Below are positions 8,043 through 17,195 of a DNA stretch of 64,000 nucleotides, piece by piece. Source of the DNA: JANRKB01 sp033763695 (lineage in GTDB: Bacteria > Planctomycetota > Phycisphaerae > Phycisphaerales > UBA1924). A model generated the notes under the pieces. It had not been told where the DNA came from. It saw only the letters and a list, made by a program, of their open reading frames with translations, and did no database searches. The stretch spans positions 3,321 to 67,320 of the forward strand of contig JANRKB010000013.1 in NCBI GenBank assembly GCA_033763695.1, written 5' to 3'. A program made the translations under genes and the position numbers. Positions within the stretch are counted from its first letter, which is position 1, and each line of letters starts with the position of its first letter.

Positions 8043-10873
8043 AGCGGCGCGGAGACGGGCTTGGCTGGGCTGTCGGTGCGATTCTTGTTCTTGCCCGACT
8101 TGGACTTGGGCTTGGCCGCGCCCGCCGAGCCGTCGCCGGAGAGCTTGTCGAGCAGTTGCGCACGCAGCGCCGCGTCGGGGTTACCGTCAGAATCCAGCGG
8201 CCCGACGAGGTGCAAACGGGCCTTGCCCTCGGGCGTGGCGGCGACCCACAGAATCGCCCACGCTTCGGTGTCGGGCTCGCGCTCTTCAAGCCACGCCCGC
8301 ACGTGCTCGCCGAACTCAGCGGTGTCCGAGGGCGTCGTGCCGCAGGCGTTGCGAAGGGTGGCGACGAGCTCGATCTCATCGGCGTCAGCGGCCCGCCACG
8401 GTGCTTCGCCGACGATGTTGATGCCCAGACGCTCAAGCCGCTTGCCGTAGGTCCGCAGCATGGTTGCGACATCGGGAGCAAGCGGCGGGCGGAGTTCGTT
8501 GACCATCACGACGCGCTTGCCTGCAACCTGAGCGACGAGCGAATCACGCGAGAGGGTCGGTTCGTCGATGACGGGGGCGGCGTCGGGCGCGGACTTGGGG
8601 AGGGTCTTCTCGACGCGGTCCTGGATCTCAAAGAGCTCGCGCTGGGCCTTCTCCATGATCGCGGCGAGCTGGGCCTGCGTCTGCAGCACCTTCTGCTGCG
8701 CCTCGGCCTGGGCCTCGGGCGGCAGTTCGCGGATCCACGCCGGCATCGCCTCGGCGGATGTGGGCAGCGACGCGGCAATCGGGCCAATGCCCGCGGGCGT
8801 ATCGAGCGTGGCGATCAAGCCGTCGTTGCTGATGGAGAATGCGGGTGCCGTGACGCTCGCGACCTGCGGCGTGCTGGATGACGACTTGCCGAAGCGCACG
8901 CCGAAAAGCACGATCGACGCGACAACGAGCGCGGCGACGAGCGGCACGGTGGCCTTGGGCGCGTTGGAGTACTCACGCCGCAGGCGACGCCCCGACAAAC
9001 GCGCGTTGGCCCGATCGCGGGCCTGATCAACGCGCTTGCGGGCACGCTCGAGCTGCTCGGCGGCGGAAAGACGCGGACCCGCGACGCGCACGCCCTCGGT
9101 GCCGCGCGAGACCGCGCCGATCTTGATGCCGCCGATGTTGATACCAGAGAACGTCGATCCGCTTGCGTTCGCGGCCGCTCCCGCGCCGGCGGCAGGACGA
9201 GCGGCATCGCCCTCAACATCAAACTGCCCGGTCCACCAGTTCTTCAGGCTGATGCGCGGCTTCGAGGGAATCGCGCCGGCGGCCGCACCAACGCCAGCCG
9301 CGGCCGCACCGATGCCTGCGCCCGCCCCTGCGCCGATTCCAGCGGCGGCCTGTCCTGCGACGCCCGCGGCGACATTCGCCGCAGCCGCACCGGCGGCAGC
9401 GACATTGGGGATCTCCACGTTTGGGATCGGAGGCGGCACGACCGACGCCGCGGCGGCGACGCGCGCTGCTTCACCAGCGTTCTGCATCGAGCGCGGCAGG
9501 GGCGGCATCTCCGGCTGCGGCGCGGGCTCGACCACATCCGTCTCGAGCATCTCGCGCATGCTGGGCAGATCAGCAGGACGCACCTTGAACGCATCCGGAG
9601 CGCGGCGGACCACGTCCAAGTCGGCGAGCATCGCCGCGGCGGTCGGATAGCGCTTGTCGTAGTCGGTCATGGCGCGCCGGATGATCCAGCGGATCGCCTC
9701 CGGGCAGCGCTTGCTGATCTGGCTCAGCGCGCCGTGGGCCGGGAACGAGTTCTCCATGATGGCATAGAGCACCGCGCCCGCGGCGAAGATGTCGAACTTG
9801 GTGCCGTCGACGTCCTGCACCTTCACGCCGCGGAGCGCGAGCCGCACCATCTCCGGATCGCGGAAGTACTCGGTGCCGTGCGTGGTGAGCGTCATCGCCG
9901 AACGCAGCGGCGTGACGAGGCCGAAGTCGACGAGGTGCGCGTGCTGCTTGCCGGGCGTGCCGTCAACGATGATGTTGTCGGGCTTGACGTCCTTGTGCCA
10001 CAGCCCGCCGCGGTGATAGGTCGAGAGCGTGCCGAGCAAGTCGGCGGCGTAGCCCATCGCGACGCCAAGATGCTGGTCATCCAGCCCCGCTGCGCCGACC
10101 GACGCGGGCGCGCTCTCGGCGTGCAACTGCTGCACGACGAACGTCAGCGGCTTGCCCGGCACATACCGCATCACGTAATAGAAACGCTCACCCGTGAGCT
10201 CATGGTCGAGCACCAGGCCGAGCTTCTTGGCGGCGTCGAGTGCGCGACTCTCGCGGACGATCTGCGGGAGTGTGCTGCCGTCCTTGAGGCTGAAGGACTT
10301 GATGACCACCTGATCGACGCCCAGATAGCCGGCGCGTTCGAGGCTCGCGGCCTTCACCGGGTCAGGCTCGGCGATGTAGAGCTTGCCGCCCGAGCCGCCG
10401 CCCGCCATCGACCCGACGATCGTGTAGCCATCGAAGATGCCGGTGCGCTTGCTGGGGCCGTCGCTGGTGGGCGCGGCGGCGACAACCTCGGGCAGTCGCT
10501 CTTCCAGGCCTTGCACCACCGCGCCCGCGCCGATGAGCTTGAGCGGATGACCGACGAGCATGCGATAGACGCACAGCCCGCCGACCTTGGCTTCAGACTT
10601 GAAGGCTTCGACAAAGTGCTTGGACGCCGACCAGCGGCCGATGATGACCGCGCCGAGGATCATGGGGATGTAGACGATCGTCAGGATGAGCGCGCCGACC
10701 AGACGCAGCGCGTCGGACACTTCGCCCGCGATGAACGCGCCGATCTGGCGCAGCACCCAGCCGATGGCCTTGAAGACCGGGACGATAACGAACATCACAA
10801 TGAACACGCCAAGCACCACGGCCAACACCAGGCCGAGCAGCGTGAGCAAGATAACTGATCCGGTGGAGTTCAT
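8039..10873 (-). CDS. Membrane Ser/Thr protein kinase (STPK)
   Basis: A 944-residue kinase. Two membrane helices lie at about residues 7-33 and 58-79. The Hanks-type kinase domain spans about 149-425: glycine loop near 154-163, catalytic Lys192, HKDVKPDN at 293-300 and DFG at 316-318. HKD in place of HRD is a tolerated variant. An Ala/Gly/Pro-rich linker (about 450-570) leads to a third helix at 642-659 and a C-terminal domain of about 285 residues containing a coiled-coil-like Gln/Ala stretch. It is co-directional with the ECF-type sigma gene 84 bp upstream and overlaps the downstream small gene, so kinase and sigma factor probably act in one signalling pathway. This pairing is a recurrent planctomycete theme. 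Confidence 0.9.
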   Translation of the reverse strand: MNSTGSVILLTLLGLVLAVVLGVFIVMFVIVPVFKAIGWVLRQIGAFIAGEVSDALRLVGALILTIVYIPMILGAVIIGRWSASKHFVEAFKSEAKVGGLCVYRMLVGHPLKLIGAGAVVQGLEERLPEVVAAAPTSDGPSKRTGIFDGYTIVGSMAGGGSGGKLYIAEPDPVKAASLERAGYLGVDQVVIKSFSLKDGSTLPQIVRESRALDAAKKLGLVLDHELTGERFYYVMRYVPGKPLTFVVQQLHAESAPASVGAAGLDDQHLGVAMGYAADLLGTLSTYHRGGLWHKDVKPDNIIVDGTPGKQHAHLVDFGLVTPLRSAMTLTTHGTEYFRDPEMVRLALRGVKVQDVDGTKFDIFAAGAVLYAIMENSFPAHGALSQISKRCPEAIRWIIRRAMTDYDKRYPTAAAMLADLDVVRRAPDAFKVRPADLPSMREMLETDVVEPAPQPEMPPLPRSMQNAGEAARVAAAASVVPPPIPNVEIPNVAAAGAAAANVAAGVAGQAAAGIGAGAGAGIGAAAAGVGAAAGAIPSKPRISLKNWWTGQFDVEGDAARPAAGAGAAANASGSTFSGINIGGIKIGAVSRGTEGVRVAGPRLSAAEQLERARKRVDQARDRANARLSGRRLRREYSNAPKATVPLVAALVVASIVLFGVRFGKSSSSTPQVASVTAPAFSISNDGLIATLDTPAGIGPIAASLPTSAEAMPAWIRELPPEAQAEAQQKVLQTQAQLAAIMEKAQRELFEIQDRVEKTLPKSAPDAAPVIDEPTLSRDSLVAQVAGKRVVMVNELRPPLAPDVATMLRTYGKRLERLGINIVGEAPWRAADADEIELVATLRNACGTTPSDTAEFGEHVRAWLEEREPDTEAWAILWVAATPEGKARLHLVGPLDSDGNPDAALRAQLLDKLSGDGSAGAAKPKSKSGKNKNRTDSPAKPVSAPL

Positions 10874-10957
10874 GGCCGACCTGCCTTGCCGACACTGCGT
10901 ACATGAGCGGGGCTCGAAGCCCGTTTCCGTACGCCGAAGACCCTCGCCGCGATCGCG

Positions 10958-11725
10958 TCAGCGCTCGCTCAACCGATCCGCCTGATCCTGACGACGCAGT
11001 TCCATCTGGCGGTGGTAGATCTCGGCGATGGCCTCGTCGAAAAGTGCGTCGTCCCGCTGCGGGTCGGTTTTGGGATTTTTCGCCAGGCCATTTCGCGCCG
11101 CTTCCGCCCGTTCGTCTTCCGTGAAGGAATAAAGCAGGATCATCTGCTCCAGCCGCGCCCGCAGAACATCGCGCACGCGGGCCAAACGACGGCTGACGGT
11201 GGGTTCACTGATTCCAAGATCCTCGGCGACTTCCTTGCCCGGCTTGCCGTCGAGCACACGCATGCGATAGATCGAGAAGTCGGTGAAGTCCGACTCCTTC
11301 TGCACGAGCCGAATGGCGGCTTCAACCTTGGCGCGAAAGACCGCGGCCTCGTAGGCCTCATCGGCGCTTGCGCCCGCGGCGGCCTTCATCCATGACTCAT
11401 CAAACTCGCCGGCTTTCTTGCTGCCGCCACGCTTCTGTGCGCTGCGACGATCCATCTCGTCGCCCAGCACGTGCTTGGCAATCGCCAGCAGCCACGTCGA
11501 GAAGCGTGCCCCGCGCGCGGGGTCATAGCGATCGATCGATTCGGACAAGGCGGCCAGCGTTTCCTGCGAAAGATCGCGGACAGTCTCGCTGCCGATGCGA
11601 CCCTTGCCCCACTTGGCGAGCTGGCCGCGGACCACGGGGCCGAAGATTTCCCAGAGTTCAAACCACGCGGCCTGGTCATTGGACCGCAGGCGCGAGATGA
11701 ACCCGCTGGTGACGGACGAAAGCAT
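10958..11725 (-). CDS. ECF-type RNA polymerase sigma factor
   Basis: A 255-residue sigma-70 family protein with only regions 2 and 4, as in extracytoplasmic-function factors. Region 2 is around RDLSQETLAALSESI and FSTWLLAIAKHVLGDEM; region 4 with its helix-turn-helix is KEVAEDLGISEPTVSRRLA. The C-terminal tail of about 50 charged residues is longer than usual. ATG 11725 is taken as the start (MLSSVTSGFISRL). No anti-sigma gene adjoins it; the neighbour is a membrane kinase, so activity may be controlled by phosphorylation (inference from ECF/kinase pairs). Confidence 0.88.
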   Translation of the reverse strand: MLSSVTSGFISRLRSNDQAAWFELWEIFGPVVRGQLAKWGKGRIGSETVRDLSQETLAALSESIDRYDPARGARFSTWLLAIAKHVLGDEMDRRSAQKRGGSKKAGEFDESWMKAAAGASADEAYEAAVFRAKVEAAIRLVQKESDFTDFSIYRMRVLDGKPGKEVAEDLGISEPTVSRRLARVRDVLRARLEQMILLYSFTEDERAEAARNGLAKNPKTDPQRDDALFDEAIAEIYHRQMELRRQDQADRLSER

Positions 11726-12024
11726 CAGCCACGACCCCCACAGGCCACGACGGCCTGAATGCCGACACCGATCGCGCATGCCACGTTCGTGCGCTCAGGC
11801 GGTTGGTCGGAGTTGTCCGTCTGGTCTTTCATGCACACCCGCGTGTCGCCGCACAGACCGGGAGACGCCGCCCGCTCGTCCCACCCTCATCAACAGTATC
11901 CGAACCCGGGCAAACCGCAAGGATGGGGGAGGCTGAGTCGACCGCCGAGGCACCCCGAGAGCGGCACAAACCCACCCGAGCGCGGCGTTCGGGGGCCGAT
12001 CGTGCCCGAGAACTCAGTTCCGAG

Positions 12025-13458
12025 TTACACGCCCAGCATCAGCAGGCGGGGGCGGGACCGCGACGACATGATGTTGCGGGCCGCGTTCGCCGGATCAAGT
12101 GACGCGTGGCGCGGATCGTGCTCAATGCCGACAAGACCAGCGAGCGGGGCGTCGGCGGCGAACGTGAACGCCGATGTATCGAGGCCAAGCACGCTGGCCC
12201 CGTGCGTGGTGATCATGGCGAGAAGGTCACGCGGGTCGGCGGCATCGCGCGCGTACAGACGCCGCGCCTCGTCGAGCGTGGACATGCCCACCAGATCGGT
12301 GCCCGCCTCGGGGGGCAGATTGATCACCGAGTCCGTGCCCAGAGCGACGGGCACGCCCGCGCGCATGAGATCGCGATAGCGGTGCGGCCCGAAGTGTTCG
12401 TGGTTGCCGAAGTACTCGCTGGAGCGCGGGCAATACGCGGCCGTCGCGCCGTGCCGCGCAAGCACGGCGATGTCCGCGTCGGAGAGATCGTTGAGGTGCA
12501 CGCTGAGCATGCGTGCACGAGCGAGGTGCGCTTCAAGGTGTGCGACGGGCGTCTTGCCGCGCCCGATGAACTCAAGGGCGCTTTCGTCCCAGATGCCGAT
12601 CTCCTCAAGCATCGTGCGCTTTGGGCCGTCGCCCTGGGCGATGAAGCGGCGTTCCTCGGGCGTCTCCGCCAAGTGTGTGCAGAGCGGCACGCTATAGCGC
12701 TGGCTGGCCTCGACCGCGAAGTCATAGCCGCGCAGCGAGACGGAGTACGGCGCGTGCGGCTGAATGCCGACCCGCACACGCCCGTCATGGCGCGCCGCAT
12801 GGTTCGCCGGCGAACCCGGGAGAAGTCCTTCACGCTCAAGCCGCGCGAGCAGGGCACGCATCGCGTCGAGCGCCCACGTTTCCCCTTTGCCGATGCCGAA
12901 GTACTCGATGTAGCCAACGCCGAGCACGGGCGCATTGCGCAATGCGTACAGCGCGGCGGCGGTCGGACCGGCACGCGTCGCGCCGCAGATATCGCCGATC
13001 GCAACCACGCCGCCGGCGAGCGACAGCGCGATGCCGCGGCGGACAGACTCGCCGATCGACGCGTCGTCCTGGCGGCGATTGCGCACCACGAGCTTCACGA
13101 AGGGACCAAAACCGAGTCCCGGATCGTGCGGCGTGGGCCCGATGTGCGTCAGATCCAGATGCGTGTGGGCATTGACGTACGCAGGCGTCAGCGTTGCATG
13201 GACGCGCACGCGCCGAACATCGCGGAGATGCAGTGCGGCCGCGCGTGCATCGACCTCCTCACTTGAGCCCGCCGCCAGCACGCGCATCACCGCACGCGGC
13301 CATGACGCGTAGCGCGGCTCACGCGCGGGAGCGAGCGAGAGCAAGAGCGACCCCGGCGCGGCACAGACCGATTGCGCATCGACGACCGCATCGGCATCAA
13401 GACGCAGCAGCGTGCCGTCGGTGATCGCGGGAAGAAAATCGGGCGAGAGGTGGTGCAT
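12025..13458 (-). CDS. Amidohydrolase-family deaminase, possibly aminofutalosine deaminase
   Basis: A 477-residue metal-dependent hydrolase of the TrzN/SAH-deaminase branch of the amidohydrolase superfamily. Metal-ligand motifs appear in order: NAHTHLDLTH, HAPYSVS, HLAETPEER, then GTDSVINLPPE. Family members deaminate purines, S-adenosylhomocysteine or 6-aminodeoxyfutalosine (MqnX). The gene ends 49 bp upstream-to-downstream of a UbiX-type flavin prenyltransferase on the same strand. That pairing fits menaquinone synthesis by the futalosine route, which is an inference; no mqnA/C/D is in the window. ATG 13458 begins the conserved part. Confidence 0.8.
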   Translation of the reverse strand: MHHLSPDFLPAITDGTLLRLDADAVVDAQSVCAAPGSLLLSLAPAREPRYASWPRAVMRVLAAGSSEEVDARAAALHLRDVRRVRVHATLTPAYVNAHTHLDLTHIGPTPHDPGLGFGPFVKLVVRNRRQDDASIGESVRRGIALSLAGGVVAIGDICGATRAGPTAAALYALRNAPVLGVGYIEYFGIGKGETWALDAMRALLARLEREGLLPGSPANHAARHDGRVRVGIQPHAPYSVSLRGYDFAVEASQRYSVPLCTHLAETPEERRFIAQGDGPKRTMLEEIGIWDESALEFIGRGKTPVAHLEAHLARARMLSVHLNDLSDADIAVLARHGATAAYCPRSSEYFGNHEHFGPHRYRDLMRAGVPVALGTDSVINLPPEAGTDLVGMSTLDEARRLYARDAADPRDLLAMITTHGASVLGLDTSAFTFAADAPLAGLVGIEHDPRHASLDPANAARNIMSSRSRPRLLMLGV

Positions 13459-13507
13459 GGCAGCGCGTCGGACGGGCCTCAAGGGCCGCGTCGATGATAC
13501 CGCGCCG

Positions 13508-14155
13508 TCACTCGCGGACCGCGTGCTCCCAGCGGGTCTTGAGATCGTGTTCGACCTTGAGCAGGTCGAGCACCTTGCCGACGACGAAGTCGACGATCTC
13601 ATCGATGGACTTGGGGAGCAGATAGAAGCCCGGGTTGGTCGGGGCGATGATCGCGCCCGCGAGCGTGAGCGTGCGCATCGCCTCGATGTCGATGAGGTTC
13701 AGCGGCGACTCGCGATGACAGACGATGAGCGGGCGACGCTCCTTGAGCGTCACCATCGCCGCGCGCGTGAGCAGGTTGGAGCCAGAGCCGCTGGCGAGAG
13801 CGCCGAGACTGGTGGAACTGCACGGCAGCACGACCATGCCGTCGTGCAGGAAGCTGCCGCTGGCGATGACCGCGCCGACATCCTTGTTAGGATGGATCAC
13901 CAGCCGCTTGGCATAAGCGGCGGCCATCTTCTTGTCGCGCGCGAGCGCGGGCACCATGCTGGCCAGATCGATGGTCTTCACGCCCAGTTCGTCCCACAGC
14001 AGACGCTTGCCGTAGTCGCTGACGACCAGATGCACCTCGGCGTCGGCGCGCAGGAGTTCTTCGAGCAGACGTCGCGCGTAGATCGCCCCCGAAGCGCCGG
14101 AGACGCCGAGGACAAACCGACGCGGACGAATCGGACGGGCGGGCTTGCTGGGCAT
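13508..14155 (-). CDS. ubiX: UbiX family flavin prenyltransferase
   Basis: A 215-residue flavoprotein of the UbiX/Pad1 family. It attaches dimethylallyl to FMN, making the prenylated cofactor used by UbiD-type decarboxylases in quinone synthesis. The hallmark GVSGASGAIYARRLLE is at the N-terminus, followed by VVSDYGKRLLW, ASGSFLHDGMVVLPCSS and the C-terminal PTNPGFYLLPKSIDEIVDFV. Length is normal. ATG 14155 is preceded by AGAGG about 6 nt upstream. It is probably co-transcribed with the amidohydrolase gene, suggesting a joint role in menaquinone synthesis. Confidence 0.92.
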   Translation of the reverse strand: MPSKPARPIRPRRFVLGVSGASGAIYARRLLEELLRADAEVHLVVSDYGKRLLWDELGVKTIDLASMVPALARDKKMAAAYAKRLVIHPNKDVGAVIASGSFLHDGMVVLPCSSTSLGALASGSGSNLLTRAAMVTLKERRPLIVCHRESPLNLIDIEAMRTLTLAGAIIAPTNPGFYLLPKSIDEIVDFVVGKVLDLLKVEHDLKTRWEHAVRE

Positions 14156-14565
14156 GGTGAACCTCTGGCTGATCGTTGCAGCCCAGCGCGGAGCGGGCGC
14201 AGCGGCTTGGGCACGTTGGGGGACACGCCCGGGCCGGTCCCGTTTGGCGTTGTGAGCGTCAGCGGGTTCGACCCAGCACACGCATTGGTTTCGCGCCCGG
14301 GTCGAACAGTTCTGGCCGGACGGTGCGGGTCTGAAGGCTCGGGGCAGGCAGCGTGGGTCGGGCCGCGCGTGGCAGGCGAGAGTTTCCAGTGAACTTCGGG
14401 CCTCGGCCGATAATCCCCCTTCGCGGCGCGGGCCCGTCGGGCTTATCGTTCGCGCAGGTCGCTTTCCGGCCTTGGCCTCTGTGTCTTGGCTGGCCTGACC
14501 TGTTTGGTGATTGCTCCCCGCGGGCTCCGCACGCCGCCGGGCCAGTTCTGCTGAGGTGCCTCCCG
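14156..14565. other. Divergent intergenic region, 410 bp
   Basis: It separates ubiX (minus) from a lipoprotein gene (plus). No gene is supported. A GCCGATAA octamer near 14408 resembles the -10 of flagellar sigma-28 promoters, but no matching -35 is at the right distance. Confidence 0.4.
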
Positions 14566-15156
14566 ATGAAGACGAACCACGATTCTGCGATTCCTTCCGC
14601 CCGTCGCCTCGCGCCTGCCGTGCTGGTCGGCCTGCTGGCCTTGGCTGGTGCGCTGCCCGGGTGTGCCGGCTACGCCACGTGGCCTCCGGTGCAGGGGCAC
14701 ACGCTCGCGACCGCCGACCCCAACGCCCCGATCGTGCAGGACGCGATGGTCGTCGCGCTCAACGCCGCGATCGAGAAGTATCCGGCGATCGGCAATCGTC
14801 CGATCGCGATCAATCTGCCTGCGGGCGTGACGCGCGGCGTGTATGAGTCGGTCGCCAGCCGCACCAACTCCGCCGCCCTGACACCCGAGAACGCCCCCAC
14901 TCATGCCGTGTACCACGTCGCACGGGTGTGGGTGCGCGGCTGGAGCGCGATGGTGGACATCGTGCTGCCCGTCACCACGCCCTCACGCGGCATGGCCACC
15001 CCCGAATATCGCGGCGTGACCATTCACCTCAAGGGCGATTCGTCGCCCATGAAGTTCAACCTCGCTCAGGAATGGCAGCCGGGCACCGTGCCGACGCCGG
15101 AACTGAACTACCTCGGCGGCGACGGCACTGCCGCGACCGCGCCTGCCGCGCAGTAA
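14566..15156 (+). CDS. Lipoprotein of unknown function
   Basis: A 196-residue protein with a classical lipoprotein signal: basic start, hydrophobic core (PAVLVGLLALAGAL) and lipobox LPGC. The mature part has no recognised domain. It contains the stretch AVYHVARVWVRGWSAMVDIV and ends in an Ala/Thr-rich tail. ATG 14566 follows GAGGTG by 7 nt. It converges on the next gene with only 16 bp between stops. Confidence 0.78.
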   Translation: MKTNHDSAIPSARRLAPAVLVGLLALAGALPGCAGYATWPPVQGHTLATADPNAPIVQDAMVVALNAAIEKYPAIGNRPIAINLPAGVTRGVYESVASRTNSAALTPENAPTHAVYHVARVWVRGWSAMVDIVLPVTTPSRGMATPEYRGVTIHLKGDSSPMKFNLAQEWQPGTVPTPELNYLGGDGTAATAPAAQ

Positions 15157-15172
15157 GTTCAGCGCGACCGCT

Positions 15173-16180
15173 TCACTGCTTGGGCACTTCGACGAGCACC
15201 GACTTCTTCAAGTCGGTGTTCTTCTTTTTGCCCTCGGCGTCGCGGACGACCTGGCGCTGACCCATGCCGTTGACGAGGTAGTACGGGTGCTTGCGCCGGG
15301 CCTCGCGGATGTCTTCGCTCTCTTCGCCGTCGGGGCCTTGCAGGTCGTTGTTGTTGAAGAGGCCGATGGTGACGGTGGAGCGTTCGGGGCCGTGGTAGTA
15401 GAACGCGAGCTCGCCGCCGCGCCGCAGTTCGAGTGCGGCAGCCTCGGCGGCCTTTCGGAACTCCGCGAGTTCTTCCTTGCTCGGCGTGACGCGATCCGGG
15501 CGGCAGTAGACGCAGACTTGCAACGTGTACTTGGCGTCGTTGCCGAAAATCTTGCGGGCGTTGCGCAGATCAAGATCGGGGATGTTGCCCGGCTCGCCGC
15601 GCATCAGCGGCGGCGAGAGGAACGCGCCCGCGAAAGGCCGCACATCGCCGACGCTGGCGCCGCGCACGCGCAGCAGTTCCTTGGTGGCGTTGGCATCCTC
15701 GTAGGAATCAAACGCACCGAGCGCGACGACGCGCACCGAGCCGCGCCGCGTCACATAGGCATCGCTGAAGCCGACACTGCTGCGTGCGAAGGTCAGTGCT
15801 TGATTCGCCGCGTCTTCGCCCTCGGCGTTGATGGTGGCGAGCACGATCACCCACTTGCCCGCGTTGGGAGCATCGGCGGCCTCTGGCGCGGCAGCAGCCG
15901 CGGGCGCGATCGTCTTGCCCGGCGACGCGAACACACGCTTGGCCTCTTCCTGGGTTGCGGTGGGCGAACTGGCAGGCTTGCCGTTGTCCTTCTTGCCTTG
16001 AGGCGCTGCCGCGGGCTTCTGCGGCTCACTCGCGCGCGGGCTGCCGTCGGTCGCCTTGTCCACGTCGCCTTGCTGGCATCCGGGCATGCATGTCGCCACG
16101 GCGATCGCAGAGAGGATCGGAAGGACTCGGCTCAGTCTCGCGTGGCCCAATCCGGCTCGGCTCAATCCAGACGCTCGCAT
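15173..16180 (-). CDS. Lipoprotein with a SPOR-like region
   Basis: A 335-residue lipoprotein. From ATG 16180 (GGAG six bases upstream) the signal peptide ends in lipobox MPGC. A low-complexity Lys/Pro/Ala linker follows. Around residues 115-190 the pattern KWVIVLATI, then a central segment, then VALGAFDSYEDANATKELL, resembles a SPOR-type repeat, in which peptide-binding folds end with small residues plus an Ala-rich helix. The C-terminal part has a CVYC pair and a Lys-rich end. Earlier in-frame ATGs at 16207 and 16219 lack a ribosome site. Function is unknown; an envelope role is likely. Confidence 0.72.
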   Translation of the reverse strand: MRASGLSRAGLGHARLSRVLPILSAIAVATCMPGCQQGDVDKATDGSPRASEPQKPAAAPQGKKDNGKPASSPTATQEEAKRVFASPGKTIAPAAAAAPEAADAPNAGKWVIVLATINAEGEDAANQALTFARSSVGFSDAYVTRRGSVRVVALGAFDSYEDANATKELLRVRGASVGDVRPFAGAFLSPPLMRGEPGNIPDLDLRNARKIFGNDAKYTLQVCVYCRPDRVTPSKEELAEFRKAAEAAALELRRGGELAFYYHGPERSTVTIGLFNNNDLQGPDGEESEDIREARRKHPYYLVNGMGQRQVVRDAEGKKKNTDLKKSVLVEVPKQ

Positions 16181-16567
16181 CCGCAACTCCTTCGGGGTCG
16201 TGCTCATCGAACGCGTCATCGTTGGAGGGGTGCGGCGGTCGCGCCGACGCGACGAAGACCCTTTCGCGGGCGGCGCGGCCAAGTTCCCCATTTCAACGCG
16301 CGTGAGGCACGTTCCACAAGCACACGGCGCACCCCTTGCGCAACCCACCCAACCTGGGTCCGAGGAACCCCCTGACTTGAGAAGAGTTTGAAAGTTTTCG
16401 CTGCGTCCCGTTCGGTGTTATTCGATCTAAAGCCATGACACGTAAGCACTTATCCATCACAGGAAACAGTGACCCCGTTTTGGAGTCCGAACGCGGGCGG
16501 CGTCGATAGGAACTCCGGAGTTTGAACGAAAAGCCCCGCGATTGGGTGGGGCCAGGAGAAAGCCACG
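16181..16567. other. Divergent intergenic region upstream of flgM, 387 bp
   Basis: The first half is GC-rich, the second half more AT-rich (about 16380-16460), which is where the promoter(s) of flgM should lie. TTATCCATC near 16448 matches 7 of 9 positions of a DnaA box but is single. No sigma-28 promoter with correct spacing was found. Confidence 0.4.
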
Positions 16568-16933
16568 ATGCAAGGAGTTTCGTTCAGTTCGGCGACGGCG
16601 GCAGGTCGCATCACCGGTGTCCAGCCGGTGCGCGGACAAGCCAACGCCACGCCGGTTGAGCCCGTCGCGCCGGTGCAGCGCGGCGGTGATCAGGTCGAGG
16701 TCTCCCAGATCGCGACCTTTCTCAGCGCGTTGCGCGATGTGCCGTCGATCCGTCAGGACCTTGTCGACAGCATCCGCGCCCAGATCGCCGCGGGCACCTA
16801 TGACACGCCCGAGCGCCTCGACGCGGCCCTGAACGGGCTGGTCGATGATGCCTCAACCGACACGTTCATCACGCCCGACGCGAACGCCGGCAAGAACGTG
16901 AACGACGCAGACCACGACGGCGACCGCCGCTGA
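16568..16933 (+). CDS. flgM: FlgM-like anti-sigma-28 factor
   Basis: A 121-residue protein. Residues 41-94 follow the FlgM pattern: DQVEVSQIATFLSAL, then PSIRQDLVDSIRAQIAAGTY, then a terminal helix. FlgM binds and inhibits the flagellar sigma factor FliA until the hook is finished, then is secreted. The N-terminal 40 residues look disordered, as expected for the exported part. A 27-residue Asp/Asn-rich tail beyond the domain is unusual. AGGAG lies 9 nt before the ATG. No other flagellar gene is in the window, so it is a solitary copy. Confidence 0.8.
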   Translation: MQGVSFSSATAAGRITGVQPVRGQANATPVEPVAPVQRGGDQVEVSQIATFLSALRDVPSIRQDLVDSIRAQIAAGTYDTPERLDAALNGLVDDASTDTFITPDANAGKNVNDADHDGDRR

Positions 16934-17016
16934 ATCGGCACGAATGGCCGACGGCCCGCCTGGTTGATTGAAAGACCGTTTCTACATCGCGCATCCCCCG
17001 CCTCCTGAACGCAGCC

Positions 17017-17097
17017 CAGAGACAGAGAGAGACACGAGAGAGAGAAGGCAGGCAGAGAGAGACAAGGGCTCAGGAGACAGGTCTGGAGAGAGACCTG
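17017..17097 (+). repeat. GA-rich simple-sequence tract in the flgM 3' region
   Basis: About 80 bases made almost wholly of GA, GACA and GAGA units, very unlike the flanking DNA. It ends in a hairpin at 17078-17097 (CAGGTCT pairing with AGACCTG). It lies between the flgM stop and its terminator, so it is probably transcribed. No protein is encoded convincingly. Confidence 0.7.
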
Positions 17098-17138
17098 ATC
17101 GAGCACGCCGCAAGGCACGACAAGCGCACTTCTTCGCC

Positions 17139-17174
17139 GACGCCGGGTGGGTGGACCCGGCGTCGACTTTTTTT
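17139..17174 (+). terminator. Intrinsic terminator downstream of flgM
   Basis: A perfect 10-bp stem (GACGCCGGGT with ACCCGGCGTC) and 6-nt loop is followed by GAC and seven T. It lies 205 nt past the flgM stop, leaving a long 3' untranslated region. Confidence 0.88.
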
Positions 17175-17195
17175 GGACCGCTCGTTTCGCGCTGG

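Noticed and set aside
14255..14290. tRNA-like GGGTTCGACCC
   Set aside because: No acceptor, D or anticodon stems can be built around it, and there is no matching acceptor end.
14400..14420. A flagellar sigma-28 promoter at GCCGATAA
   Set aside because: No TAAAGTTT-like -35 lies 11 bases upstream, and the downstream gene is not flagellar.
16440..16456. DnaA box near flgM
   Set aside because: TTATCCATC is a single imperfect match without clustering, so it is not evidence for an origin.
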